From assembly GCA_004124535.1 (NCBI GenBank), contig SCKQ01000034.1:1-25625 (forward strand): DNA of 25,625 nt, read 5' to 3'. A program made the translations under genes and the position numbers. Shown here piece by piece: positions 1-9,035 of this stretch (positions are counted from its first letter, which is position 1; each line of letters opens with the position of its first letter). The stretch is from Fidelibacterota bacterium (lineage in GTDB: Bacteria > Marinisomatota > Marinisomatia > Marinisomatales > TCS55). The notes below the pieces were generated by a model. It made no database searches. It was not told the DNA's origin and saw only the letters and a program-made list of their open reading frames with translations.

Positions 1-775
1 TTGCCATGTCCATATAATGCTGGCTTTCGGCCTCATTACCAATGCGGTAGAGTGCTTGCCCTAAGTTATGGTGGGACCAATAATGCCAGGGGCGCTTACT
101 GGTTACAGCCTGGAAGTAGGGCAGGGACACCTCCGGTTCTCCATTTAATAAAAGGAGAGAACCCATAACATATTTGTAGTCCAAATTTTCAGGATCTAGA
201 TTTAAACCACTGGTTGCATATTCGATCGCTTTAGTTATGTCACCACTGTCTTTATATAGATGCCCAAGCCGCATGTGTGCGGCAGCATTTTTGCCATCAG
301 TCTTAATAGCCTCTTCGTAGGCAAAAGTTGCACTATCAATTTTCCCCAAATCAGCATAGGCCCTGCCAATCTGAACCATCGTTCTGGCTGAAGGATACAG
401 TAGCAGCTCACTCTTGTAATGGGCAATAGCCGCTGGTAGATCATCCTGGCGGATACTGTTTGTTCCCATATTAAACCATGCTCCCTGATAGTTGGGGTCT
501 AGAGATAACACGGTGCGGTATGCAGCTTCTGCTTCGTTCAATCTGGCAAGTTTTGTAAATACTCTGCCGCGCAGGAAATAAACGTCAGCCACGTCTGGGC
601 TAATTACAATAGCACTGTCGGTGATTGTTAGGGCCGCATTGTAATAACCATTCCTATAGGCTGTCTCCGCTTGAAATATTAGTCCTGCTACAGCATGATT
701 GATGTCCGGTTTTTTCTGGCACGCGCTGAAAAAACACGATACACATATACCCATTAGTAAAAGTTTTTTTTTCAT
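1..775 (-). CDS. TPR-repeat lipoprotein, C-terminus beyond left edge
   Basis: An open frame of 258 codons starts with ATG at 775-773 and runs off the window without a stop, so the C-terminus is missing here. The N-terminus is a lipoprotein signal: MKKK, a hydrophobic stretch, then a lipobox ending FFSAC at Cys19. The rest is a chain of tetratricopeptide repeats, with recurring A-Y-G-A-P positions such as LDPNYQGAWFNMG and LDPENLDYKYVMG. TPR proteins act as protein-protein scaffolds; no catalytic motif is visible. The start overlaps the stop of the upstream TPR gene (TGATG, sharing base 775), which suggests translational coupling. It aligns along nearly its whole visible length with that upstream gene, for example MVQIGRAYADLGKIDSA against MLQIGRCYMHLGKADSA, so the two are tandem paralogues. 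The partner is unknown. Probably the outer-membrane periplasmic face. Confidence 0.85.
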   Translation of the reverse strand, partial: MKKKLLLMGICVSCFFSACQKKPDINHAVAGLIFQAETAYRNGYYNAALTITDSAIVISPDVADVYFLRGRVFTKLARLNEAEAAYRTVLSLDPNYQGAWFNMGTNSIRQDDLPAAIAHYKSELLLYPSARTMVQIGRAYADLGKIDSATFAYEEAIKTDGKNAAAHMRLGHLYKDSGDITKAIEYATSGLNLDPENLDYKYVMGSLLLLNGEPEVSLPYFQAVTSKRPWHYWSHHNLGQALYRIGNEAESQHYMDMA

Positions 776-1806
776 CACTTGTTTTTCAAGGTGCCAGTGA
801 ATTGGGCCGCAAGACGTGCCTGGCCTGCTTCTGTTTTCATGCCGACAGACTCGTATGCTTTAGCGAGCTCCAGCCATTTTATCTGATTATCCAGATTCCT
901 ATCTACAGCCAACTTAAGATTTTCCAAGCTGGAATACAGCGTTTGAATACTGTCTACTTTTGAAAGGTATTGACTACCAGTATTATTGTTACCCAAACGT
1001 ATAAATTCCTGGCCCAGATTGTAATACACGCCTTCATAAAAAGGGTGTTGATCTGCAACCGCCTGCAAGTAAGTGACTGCTTGTTTATATTGATTAGTTT
1101 TCAAAAATACAGTTCCTAATGAATACTGATAATCAATGTTATTTTCATCTAAAGCCACCGCCTTTTTCGCGAACTCCATTGCTGTTATATAGTCTCAATT
1201 GTCAATATGCAACCGTGCTACATCTCCCATGACTTCGCTGTAGAGGCTATCAATTGCCATACATTCGTTATAGATAATTAATGCACTATCTGCTTTGCCT
1301 AGATGCATATAGCAACGTCCGATCTGCAGCATTGTGATTTGTTTGTCTTTGGATTGTAAGGTAGTAGCCTGTTGGCCGGTCAATTCTTGATTATAAAAGT
1401 TAATGGCTTCCCGGTATTGCTTTTTCCTGTATACAATATTACCCAGCTTGAACCATGCGCTCAAATAATCAGGGTCAATTCTCACTAATTTTTCATAGGC
1501 CGATCTAGCTTGGTCGTGCTGGCCTACAGCCGTATATATGTTTCCTTTCAGTAGGCATGGGTCTGCCCACTGCGGCTTTTTACTGACTAATTCATCTATT
1601 AATCCAAGTGCCTGGTGTAGTTTACCGGCGGCAAACATTTCTTCTGCTCGAATCAAATCCAGCATCATGGCAGTCCCGCGATTATCAAAAGAGGTTCCGG
1701 AGCCAGTATTTTTCTTTGATCTACTGTCTGATTTGCATGAATAAGTCATTATACTTACAGAAACGAAAAAAATATATGTGAAATAAATAGTCAATTGTCG
1801 TTTCAT
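775..1806 (-). pseudogene. TPR-repeat lipoprotein interrupted by one in-frame TGA
   Basis: Two open frames, 1806-1195 (203 codons) and 1179-775 (134 codons), lie in the same reading frame and are separated only by TGA at 1197-1195 and five sense codons (DYITA). Read through, they give one TPR lipoprotein of about 343 residues: signal peptide with lipobox TYSC at the N-terminus, a Ser/Lys/Gly-rich linker, then TPR units. The downstream tandem paralogue has a glycine at exactly the position of the stop (LYKDSGDITKAIEYA against LHIDN*DYITAMEFA), so a GGA-to-TGA change explains it. TPR units continue on both sides without loss. It could be a true nonsense mutation, a sequencing error, or two polypeptides made by reinitiation at ATG 1179. 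It lies 82 bases after the Gfo/Idh/MocA gene, on the same strand and probably in the same transcript. Confidence 0.8.
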
Positions 1807-1888
1807 GCGGATACAGTACTAACTATTATGGTAAACCTTATTGATAGGTGACCGTTCATTGATTAGGATATAATTTAGTGTAATCTAT

Positions 1889-3298
1889 CTAGGCGCGTAA
1901 GGCCATTTTTTCAGGGTCCCAGCGCATCGGTTTTTGCTTTAGATAGCTGGTGTTAGTCAATAATGCAGGTGCTGCCGCCCTGAATCCGTATGCAGCATCT
2001 TCAGTAACACTGCCATTGGTCCTGATGGCATTAAAAAAATGTACGAAATGATCGAAACGATCATCATAGTTTTCGGGTGGATTGAATTCAGTGGTACTTT
2101 TTTCTGTGTTAATTGACTTTTTATCCGGATAGTATTGCTCATAGTTATCCGCAATTTCCTGTTGTACAGATTTGGAGAATGTTCTTACGGAATTGTACCC
2201 TTCAATGACCTGTTTCTTTGTTGGTGTATAGCGGGGGGTAGTGGTGATCGTTAATCCGCGAAATCCCAGATCCATAACACCTTCGCTGCCAATAAGACGC
2301 ACGTCTGTCCCACCACCTCCGCCATGAGCGAAGTTTGTTTGTAAGGTGAGGTTAAAGGCTGGATGCGATTCAGTCTCCGGATAATCGCAAAGCCCAAGCA
2401 TCATATCGGGCACGTCGCGGCCATCCTTCCAGAACCGCAGACCGCCTGTCGCTACAATTCTATTAGGGCCATTGGAAGATAAAATATGGTGCAGACCAGA
2501 AAAAAGATGAACAAATAAATCGCCTGCTACGCCAGTACCATAATCCCAGTAATTACGCCAGCGGAAAAAGCGAACAGGATCAAAGGCTCGTTTTTTGGTA
2601 CCGCTGATAAACTGCTCCCAATCCACAGTTTCTAGAGATGCGTCAGGAGGGATGGTATACTGCCAGGCACCAATGGCCGAGTTGCGGTTATACCGTGCCT
2701 CAATCATATTGAGTTCGCCAATAGCGCCTGCTGCAAATTGTTTTCGCGCTTCTTCAAAAACTATAGAACTGACAAACTGGCTGCCTACCTGAAAAACACA
2801 GCCTGAATTTTTCTGTGCCCGAACTAACTTTTTACCTTCTGCCACATCTTGTACCATTGGTTTTTCACAATAGACATGTTTCCCAGCTTTTAATGCATTA
2901 CTGGCAATTCGTGCGTGCCAGTGATCGGGGGTACATATCAGGACGGCATCCACGTCATCTCGTTCGAGGATTTCCCGGTAGTCACGAGTAGTTACCACCT
3001 GGTTACCAAATACTTCCTTGGTGTGATCCAACCGACCATCATAGAGATCACAGACCGCTACCAGTTCAATTCCCGGCACAGAAATAGCAGTTACAGTATC
3101 TATGAAACCGATTATTCCCATACCAATTGTAGCGATCTGCAACCGATCATTAGGGGATATGGTTTTAACCGTTCTTTTTAGCAGTGCTTTTTGCTGCTGG
3201 TCCAAAACAACAGCCGGCAGCGAGCTGGCCGTTAGTGCTGATAATGCGGCAAATTTTTTGAGAAAGGAGCGCCTGGTGTTAGGATAATATTTTGACAT
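1889..3298 (-). CDS. Tat-exported Gfo/Idh/MocA family oxidoreductase
   Basis: A 469-residue NAD(P)-dependent sugar dehydrogenase-like protein. The N-terminus carries a twin-arginine signal (TRRSFLKKF, residues 8-16, then a hydrophobic Ala/Ser/Leu run), so it should be exported folded, with cofactor bound. The Rossmann domain follows: GMGIIG at about 59-64, VCDLYD near 82-87, CTPDHWHA near 122-129 and the family hallmark CEKPM at about 144-148. The rest is the alpha/beta C-terminal substrate domain. Length is normal for exported members. It lies 17 bases downstream of the TIM-barrel gene, so the two are almost certainly co-transcribed. Such pairs act on C3 of sugars in known Bacteroides glycoside-processing clusters (established for some members). 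The substrate here is unknown; inositol or other sugar dehydrogenase is an alternative. Confidence 0.92.
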   Translation of the reverse strand: MSKYYPNTRRSFLKKFAALSALTASSLPAVVLDQQQKALLKRTVKTISPNDRLQIATIGMGIIGFIDTVTAISVPGIELVAVCDLYDGRLDHTKEVFGNQVVTTRDYREILERDDVDAVLICTPDHWHARIASNALKAGKHVYCEKPMVQDVAEGKKLVRAQKNSGCVFQVGSQFVSSIVFEEARKQFAAGAIGELNMIEARYNRNSAIGAWQYTIPPDASLETVDWEQFISGTKKRAFDPVRFFRWRNYWDYGTGVAGDLFVHLFSGLHHILSSNGPNRIVATGGLRFWKDGRDVPDMMLGLCDYPETESHPAFNLTLQTNFAHGGGGGTDVRLIGSEGVMDLGFRGLTITTTPRYTPTKKQVIEGYNSVRTFSKSVQQEIADNYEQYYPDKKSINTEKSTTEFNPPENYDDRFDHFVHFFNAIRTNGSVTEDAAYGFRAAAPALLTNTSYLKQKPMRWDPEKMALRA

Positions 3299-3315
3299 TA
3301 TATACCATAAATTCT

Positions 3316-4263
3316 TCAGCTATATTTGTCGACTAGCTCACCCCTAACTTTTTCCAATAATTTTTTGGTAGCTGCGATACCATCCATTTCACTAAGGTCG
3401 GGACCTTCATATTCAATTCCTACATAACCGCGGTAACCAGCATCTAGGACTATCTTCATCATTTTACTATAATCCGTATCTTTTTCAGTACCATCTTCGT
3501 TAAAGTTGTGACTCTTAGCGCTCACAGCTTTTGCATACGGCATCAATTCTTCTACACCAACATAACGATCGTACCACTCATTTCCTTTTTCTTCCCATGA
3601 ACCAAGGTAGAAGTTGCCAAAATCAGGCAGTGTGCCGCAGCGAGGGTGATTCACCATATCCATAACACCGGAAAGCCATTTTCCATTGCTGGATAGACCA
3701 CCGTGGTTTTCTACAATTACATTAATGTTATGTTTTGCACCATATTCTGTTAACCTGCTCAAACCATCAGCAGCTAGTTTCATCTGCTCATCATATTCAC
3801 CTTCACTCTGGGCATTCACACGGATGGAATGGCAGCCTAGGTACTTGGCAGCATCTACCCATTTATAGTGATTTTCTACCGCAGTCGTCCGCGCTGCATC
3901 ATTTGTATCACCTAAAGCGCCTTCTCGATCACACATGATCAAAAGACTTTTAACACCCTCACCATCGGCAATAGTCTTCATTTCTTTTAAATAAGCACTG
4001 CCACCGGTTTTATCAGCAAATAGCTGATTAACGTATTCAATTGCATCAATGTCGAAGTTTCTTCTTGCTATCTTAGCGAAATCCAAATGATCAACCTCAC
4101 CATTGCGCATAGATTTATTTAATGACCATTCAGCAAGCGATATCTTGAAAAGAAGATCTTTACTACTGTTGCAGCTAGACATGGCCGTACCACCAAGTCC
4201 CATTATACTGACCCCGCCAGCGATTGCCGCTGATTTCTTGAGAAAATTCCGCCGTGTTTCCAT
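3316..4263 (-). CDS. Exported sugar phosphate isomerase/epimerase-like TIM-barrel protein
   Basis: A 315-residue protein of the xylose-isomerase-like TIM-barrel superfamily. It begins with a Tat-type signal (TRRNFLKKS, residues 3-11), followed by a Gly-rich hydrophobic run and SSC at 29-31, which could be a Tat lipoprotein cleavage site. Candidate metal ligands of the barrel are visible: Glu185 in VENHGG, Asp214 in LPDFGNF, His252 in AKSHNF and Glu284 in GIEYEG. Proteins of this fold isomerise, epimerise or eliminate on sugars and keto-sugars using a divalent metal. It is the first gene of the minus-strand operon, has a strong ribosome site (GAGGAGG at 4274-4268), and is followed after 17 bases by the Gfo/Idh/MocA gene. 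A joint oxidise-then-rearrange or cleave role is likely; the exact reaction cannot be read from sequence. Confidence 0.9.
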   Translation of the reverse strand: METRRNFLKKSAAIAGGVSIMGLGGTAMSSCNSSKDLLFKISLAEWSLNKSMRNGEVDHLDFAKIARRNFDIDAIEYVNQLFADKTGGSAYLKEMKTIADGEGVKSLLIMCDREGALGDTNDAARTTAVENHYKWVDAAKYLGCHSIRVNAQSEGEYDEQMKLAADGLSRLTEYGAKHNINVIVENHGGLSSNGKWLSGVMDMVNHPRCGTLPDFGNFYLGSWEEKGNEWYDRYVGVEELMPYAKAVSAKSHNFNEDGTEKDTDYSKMMKIVLDAGYRGYVGIEYEGPDLSEMDGIAATKKLLEKVRGELVDKYS

Positions 4264-4519
4264 AATGCCTCCTCTTTTTTTATTAGACTCCAGTCAATAA
4301 TTCTCATTCGGTTACATTCAATAATATACCAATCTAAAATGAAATTTAAGACCCCTCAATAGTTTATTTTTTGACAATATGAAATTCCAATTTTGCGAAT
4401 CCAACTAAAACAAGAATCCAGTTTAGACTAACAAATTATCTACATGTTATTTATATTAATGCAGATTAATTGATATGTTTTTTCAACTAATGATTATTTA
4501 ATTATGGAGGTAGCCAAAA
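4264..4519. promoter_or_regulatory. Divergent control region between isomerase operon and susCD cluster
   Basis: A 256-base AT-rich gap separates two divergent transcription units, so both promoters must lie here. It contains no gene. Visible elements are a direct repeat GAATCCA at 4397-4403 and 4414-4420 (17 bases start to start), a dyad ATTAAT-N4-ATTAAT at 4455-4470, and a second direct repeat TTAGACT at 4283-4289 and 4423-4429. A TTTTTTGACA stretch at 4368-4377 resembles a -35/-33 element but lacks a well-spaced -10/-7 partner. The SD of susC (GGAGG, 4506-4510) and that of the isomerase gene sit at the two ends. Which repeat, if any, is an operator is unknown. Confidence 0.45.
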
Positions 4520-7450
4520 GTGAAAAATAGCAGTCTATTTTTTAGTTTATTAATTTTCGTACTATGTTGTGGACAAGTAATTGCTCAGACTAGTGTTGTG
4601 TCTGGAACTGTCAGTTCAGCTGATGATGGCAGTATGTTGGTCGGTGTAAATATTGTTGTAAAAAATACTGACACAGGTACAACAACGAATGAAAATGGCG
4701 CATTTGTTCTGGAGGGTGTTTCTGCTAATGACGTGCTGGTGTTATCATACATTGGTTATGAAACTGCGGAAGTTGCCGTTAGCGGCCGCGCTATAATTGA
4801 GGTAACCTTGGTATCCACGGTTATCGCTGGTGAAGACGTTGTTGTCATTGGGTATGGAACACAATCCCGGAGGGATGTAACTGGGGCTATTTCCTCATTA
4901 AAAGAGGGTAGTTTCACAAAAGGCACCAACACTGATTTGCAGTCTTTGCTTCAGGCCCGAGCTCCAGGCGTAGTTATCACAGCCAACAATGGTGATATTG
5001 GCAGCGAGCCACGTATTCGTATTCGCGGGGGAACCTCGATCAATGCCAGCAATAATCCTATCATTGTTGTTGATGGTGTGCCGGTAAACAACTCTTCAGC
5101 CCTCCCCGGTGGTTTTACCACCGGCGCTGGAGCTGGAGCTGATGGAACCATGGATAATCCACTGGGTATGCTGAACCCTGACGATATTGCCTCCATTGAT
5201 ATTTTAAAGGATGCTGCTTCTTCTGCTATTTATGGTGCACGTGGCGGAAACGGCGTTATTTTGATTACTACTAAGGAAGGACGCCCTGGCGAACTTTCTT
5301 TAACTTACAGTGCCTCTACCAGTTCTTCCAGCATTACCAAAAAACTGGATCTGATGGACGCCGCTGGATTTAAGAGTTATGCAAGCAGCATTGGCGTAGA
5401 CATCGATGATGGTGGCGCCAATACTGACTGGCAGGATGAGATTTTAAGATCGGCTGTTTCTACAAATCATAATATTTCATTCAGCGCCGGAACTCAGCAA
5501 ACGCAGTACCGAGCCTCCATAAGCTACCTGGACCAGCAGGGTATTCTTTTAAATTCTGAACGGCAGCGTATATCTACCCGTTTAAATGTGCGGCATACGA
5601 TGCTGGATAATAAACTTAAACTGAGTCTCAAGGTCAGTCCCAGCTTTAGTAATCGTAACAATACTCCTTATAATCAAGGAGCTGGTTATTTTGGCGGTGT
5701 ATTTACCAATGTTTTAAAGTTCAACCCCACATATCCTGTGAAAAATGCAGATGGATCGTATTATGAATATGCAACCACGACAATTCGTAATCCTGTGGCC
5801 CTGCTCAATGAAATCAGTGATGTTGGCGAAAATTTGCGTGTTTTAACCAGTGCAACTGCAGAATACGAACTGATATCGGGTTTAAGAGCTAAGGTGACTC
5901 TGGGTCTGGATCGTGAATCATACAATCGTAATATTTATGAACCCAATTCGCTGCCCTATGCCGCTTCAATTGGCGGCCAGGCTGCTGTCCAAAATACTCA
6001 AAGAAAGAATGATCACTTTAACACAACGTTAAATTACAGTAATTCGAGCCTGAATGTCCTTGCAGGGTATGAATTCCAGGAATTCACAAACAGCGGGTTT
6101 GGAGCAACTACCAAAGGCTTTGTTACCGATGCCTGGCTCTACAATAATATGGGCGGTGCAACTGATTTTACAACTGCGCCTTACTCCTTTAAAAACCAGA
6201 ATCGTTTGGTCTCTTTCTTCGGCCGTGTTGCATATAACATGGGTGGCAATCTTAATGTAATGGCTACTCTCCGCCGGGAAGGATCATCCCGATTTGGTGT
6301 TGATAACAAATGGGGTGTTTTCCCATCTGCTTCTGTAGGATTCCGTGTGACGGATGATATTAAATTAAGAGCAAGCTATGGCGTTACTGGTAATCAGGAA
6401 ATCGGTAATTACCGCTCGTTGGTTACCCTTGGTTCCGGAGCCAATGCCGTTATTGGGGGCCAATTGCTGGCTGGTGTTGCCGCGAACCAGTTGGCCAATC
6501 CTGATCTGAAGTGGGAAACAACCAGTGACATAAATTTTGGCGTAGATTTCGCTTTGATGGATAATAAGATTACCGGCAGTGTTGATATGTATTCCAAGAC
6601 TACTGAAGATATGCTGGTTGAGGTAAATGTTCCCCAGCCGGCGGTGGTGACTACCAAGCTGGACAATGTAGGCAGTGTAGAGAACTCGGGACTCGAATTT
6701 TTTATCAATTCGGTTAATATGTCTACAAAAGACATGAGCTGGAATACCAGTTTCAATTTTTCCACCAATAAAAACAATGTGGTCAGTCTGGGCAAAGATG
6801 TAGAGTATATTGTTACGGGCCAGGTTGGCGGTGCTGGACTATCTGGTGTACAGGCAGCGATTATCAAGCCTGGTGAAGCGTTTGGAACATTCTTTGGTTA
6901 TGAATTAAGTGGTTATGACGCGGATGGGCAGGAAATATTATCAACGGATGGTGGCCCTCTGGGTGATGGCAGGAGAATCCTGGGATCACCTCATCCGGAT
7001 TATACATTCGGTATGACGAATCAGATAAATTTCGGAAATATTGACTTTAGTTTCTATATCTGGTCTGTACAGGGGAATGAGATCCTGAATAATACCCGCC
7101 TGGAATATCAGCGGCCTTCTAATCCCTTTAATAATATTAATCTGTTCTCTGAGACAGCGGATGATGTAAATAATGGACTTGGTTCGGAAGCGGCAGTGGC
7201 CCTGACAGATAAATTCATTGAAGATGGGTCTTTTATCCGCCTGCAGAATGTAACAATCGGGTATACGTTGAAAACTGGCCAGTTTAAGAACTTACGCTTT
7301 TACTTGAGCGCTGATAACCTGATTACTCTGACAGATTACTCGGGGTTTGATCCAGAAGTAAGCACCATTTCTGGTTTAGCTGAGGGGATTGATTACACTA
7401 ATTATCCTAAAGCCAAGACCATTTCTTTTGGTATTAATGTTGGACTTTGA
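4520..7450 (+). CDS. SusC/RagA-family TonB-dependent outer-membrane transporter
   Basis: A 976-residue SusC-type porin that imports a SusD-captured nutrient using TonB energy. In order: Sec signal peptide (1 to about 23, ending VIAQ); carboxypeptidase-D-like beta-sandwich (about 26-97, including GTTTNENGAFVLEGV); the SusC signature VVVIGYGTQSRRDVTGAISS (107-126); plug domain, ending with LKDAASSAIYGARGGNGVI near 230-250; then a 22-strand-type barrel to the C-terminal TISFGINVGL. Length is usual for the family. The start is GTG at 4520, with GGAGG 9 bases before it; no ATG fits better, because the signal peptide begins right there. It is first in the plus-strand cluster and 13 bases before susD. 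The substrate cannot be read from sequence; the sugar enzymes nearby favour a glycan. Confidence 0.97.
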   Translation: MKNSSLFFSLLIFVLCCGQVIAQTSVVSGTVSSADDGSMLVGVNIVVKNTDTGTTTNENGAFVLEGVSANDVLVLSYIGYETAEVAVSGRAIIEVTLVSTVIAGEDVVVIGYGTQSRRDVTGAISSLKEGSFTKGTNTDLQSLLQARAPGVVITANNGDIGSEPRIRIRGGTSINASNNPIIVVDGVPVNNSSALPGGFTTGAGAGADGTMDNPLGMLNPDDIASIDILKDAASSAIYGARGGNGVILITTKEGRPGELSLTYSASTSSSSITKKLDLMDAAGFKSYASSIGVDIDDGGANTDWQDEILRSAVSTNHNISFSAGTQQTQYRASISYLDQQGILLNSERQRISTRLNVRHTMLDNKLKLSLKVSPSFSNRNNTPYNQGAGYFGGVFTNVLKFNPTYPVKNADGSYYEYATTTIRNPVALLNEISDVGENLRVLTSATAEYELISGLRAKVTLGLDRESYNRNIYEPNSLPYAASIGGQAAVQNTQRKNDHFNTTLNYSNSSLNVLAGYEFQEFTNSGFGATTKGFVTDAWLYNNMGGATDFTTAPYSFKNQNRLVSFFGRVAYNMGGNLNVMATLRREGSSRFGVDNKWGVFPSASVGFRVTDDIKLRASYGVTGNQEIGNYRSLVTLGSGANAVIGGQLLAGVAANQLANPDLKWETTSDINFGVDFALMDNKITGSVDMYSKTTEDMLVEVNVPQPAVVTTKLDNVGSVENSGLEFFINSVNMSTKDMSWNTSFNFSTNKNNVVSLGKDVEYIVTGQVGGAGLSGVQAAIIKPGEAFGTFFGYELSGYDADGQEILSTDGGPLGDGRRILGSPHPDYTFGMTNQINFGNIDFSFYIWSVQGNEILNNTRLEYQRPSNPFNNINLFSETADDVNNGLGSEAAVALTDKFIEDGSFIRLQNVTIGYTLKTGQFKNLRFYLSADNLITLTDYSGFDPEVSTISGLAEGIDYTNYPKAKTISFGINVGL

Positions 7451-7463
7451 AAGGAGTCATCAT

Positions 7464-8960
7464 ATGTTGAAAAATAAAAAAATAATTCGATTCTCAATTC
7501 CATTGATTTTCATCTTACTGTACTCATGGAGTTGCACCGATCTGGTGGAATCGCCCTATGATCTGGTAACACCGGATAACTTCTATAATACAGAAGGTGA
7601 ATTAACCGCTGCAGTGGTTCCTGTATATAATGGTCTCAATCAAGCACAGTGGGGTGACTATATTCACGTTCAATCTGTTTCCTCTGACGCCATTGTGGTC
7701 CCCACCCGTGGTGGAGACTGGGATGATGGAGGTGCATGGCGGGCGCTTCAGCTGCACAGCTGGGATGCCACCCTTAGTTTCGTTGGCGGCGGGTGGTCGG
7801 GTGCATTTGGTGCTGTAGCGAAGGCCAATTCCACTCTGGATGCTCTCGCTATGGCGGAACAGACAGATCTGGTGAAGACCTATACTGCAGAAACAAAAAT
7901 ACTCAGAGGTCTATATTACTGGTGGCTTATCGATTTGTACGGTGCTGTACCTTTGGTCACTGTATCAGAAACGGATCCGGACAATCCACCATCAGGAACT
8001 CCTCGGGCAGAAGTGTTTGACTGGATTGTGACTGAAATTAATACCGCTCTGCCTGATCTTGAGGCAAGCCATGGCTCGGGAGGCCATGGTCGGATAACCA
8101 AAGGCGCTGCCAACACACTGCTGGCCACGCTATATCTCAATGCAGAGGTTTATACAGGAACTGCAGAGTGGGCTAATTGTAAGAGTGCCTGTGACGCTGT
8201 CATCAATTCAGGTGTTTATGACCTGATGCCAACTGTTATGGACGTCTTTGCCTTTGAAAATGAGGGCCCTGCAAATACAGAATACATTCTTACTCTTGCC
8301 CATCTACCTTTAGACGGGGTTACTTCTTTTCGACACATGGCAACCCTGCATTATAATAATATACCTGCCAGTCCGTGGAATGGATTCTCCGTTTTAACCG
8401 ACTTCTATAACAGTCACGAATCAACTGATGCCCGACTGGAACAGATACTGGTAGGGCAAGCGTATGTGCTGTTCGGGTCAGCTGCAGGAGATTCGGCGTT
8501 TGATCGTCAAGGTAATCCGTTAAGTTTTACGGTGGATTTTCCTCTTGTTGATGCCAACGAATCTGCTGGACCTCGTATGCTCAAATGGCCGATTGATCCC
8601 AATATGACTGGCTGGTTTTCAGGTGCAGATTACGCCATTTTCCGTTACTCTCATGTGCTGCTTATGAAAGCGGAAGCAGAGTTCAATTTGAGCGGAGGCG
8701 GCCTTGTGGAGTTGAACCAAGTACATACTCGTGCCGGTCTTGATGCTCTTGCAAGTATTGATTCAGATGCAATCTTAGCAGAACGTGGTCATGAACTGCT
8801 CTGGGAGGGATTCCGCCGCCAGGACTTGATCCGGCACGGTAAGTTTCTTGATGCTTGGACACATAAAGATGCCAGTGATGGTGACCATAGAGTGCTCTTT
8901 CCCATTCCGCAAAGCCAGCTAGATGCGAACCCAAATCTGGTGCAGAATTCAGGTTATTAA
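7464..8960 (+). CDS. SusD/RagB-family surface nutrient-binding lipoprotein
   Basis: A 498-residue SusD homologue, the lid that hands substrate to the SusC barrel at the outer surface. The start is ATG 7464 with a strong SD (AAGGAG, 7451-7456). A longer frame beginning at 7389 would overlap susC and bury the signal peptide, so it is rejected. The signal has a basic KNKK n-region and lipobox YSWSC, with Cys24 as the lipidated residue. The family core is visible: DNFYNTEGELTAAVVPVYNG near the N-terminus, LRGLYYWWLIDLYGAVPLVT in the TPR-like region, and the C-terminal signature ERGHELLWEGFRRQDLIRHG followed by LFPIPQSQLDANPNLVQNSGY. It is co-transcribed with susC, and its 3' end is followed by a strong terminator at 9036-9068. 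Confidence 0.96.
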   Translation: MLKNKKIIRFSIPLIFILLYSWSCTDLVESPYDLVTPDNFYNTEGELTAAVVPVYNGLNQAQWGDYIHVQSVSSDAIVVPTRGGDWDDGGAWRALQLHSWDATLSFVGGGWSGAFGAVAKANSTLDALAMAEQTDLVKTYTAETKILRGLYYWWLIDLYGAVPLVTVSETDPDNPPSGTPRAEVFDWIVTEINTALPDLEASHGSGGHGRITKGAANTLLATLYLNAEVYTGTAEWANCKSACDAVINSGVYDLMPTVMDVFAFENEGPANTEYILTLAHLPLDGVTSFRHMATLHYNNIPASPWNGFSVLTDFYNSHESTDARLEQILVGQAYVLFGSAAGDSAFDRQGNPLSFTVDFPLVDANESAGPRMLKWPIDPNMTGWFSGADYAIFRYSHVLLMKAEAEFNLSGGGLVELNQVHTRAGLDALASIDSDAILAERGHELLWEGFRRQDLIRHGKFLDAWTHKDASDGDHRVLFPIPQSQLDANPNLVQNSGY

Positions 8961-9035
8961 TATCTGATTAGTATAATTTAGTATATACCATTGTTTTGGT
9001 CTGGCTATCGCTAATCATTATAAGGTATATATTGT

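Noticed and set aside
1195..1197. TGA recoded as glycine (as in some candidate phyla)
   Set aside because: TGA is used as the true end of other intact genes in the window (for example 7448-7450 and 12468-12470), and only one internal TGA was found in a recognisable gene.
4368..4395. TTTTTTGACA ... CAATTTTG as a Bacteroidota-type -33/-7 promoter for susC
   Set aside because: The spacing between the two elements (14 bases) is too short for the TTTG / TAnnTTTG consensus, and the first base of the -7 element does not match. It also lies 125 bases before the start codon.
5126..5146. GCTGGA-type short tandem repeat in susC as a phase-variation tract
   Set aside because: Only about three in-frame hexamer units encoding Gly/Ala; length changes would not shift the frame.
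6409..6867. A 152-codon open frame antisense to susC
   Set aside because: It lies wholly within well-conserved susC coding sequence, shows no domain, and is composed as expected from the complementary strand of a barrel gene.
7389..7463. Longer susD start overlapping susC
   Set aside because: It would place 25 residues before the lipoprotein signal. ATG 7464 has an AAGGAG ribosome site at good spacing and a proper signal n-region.
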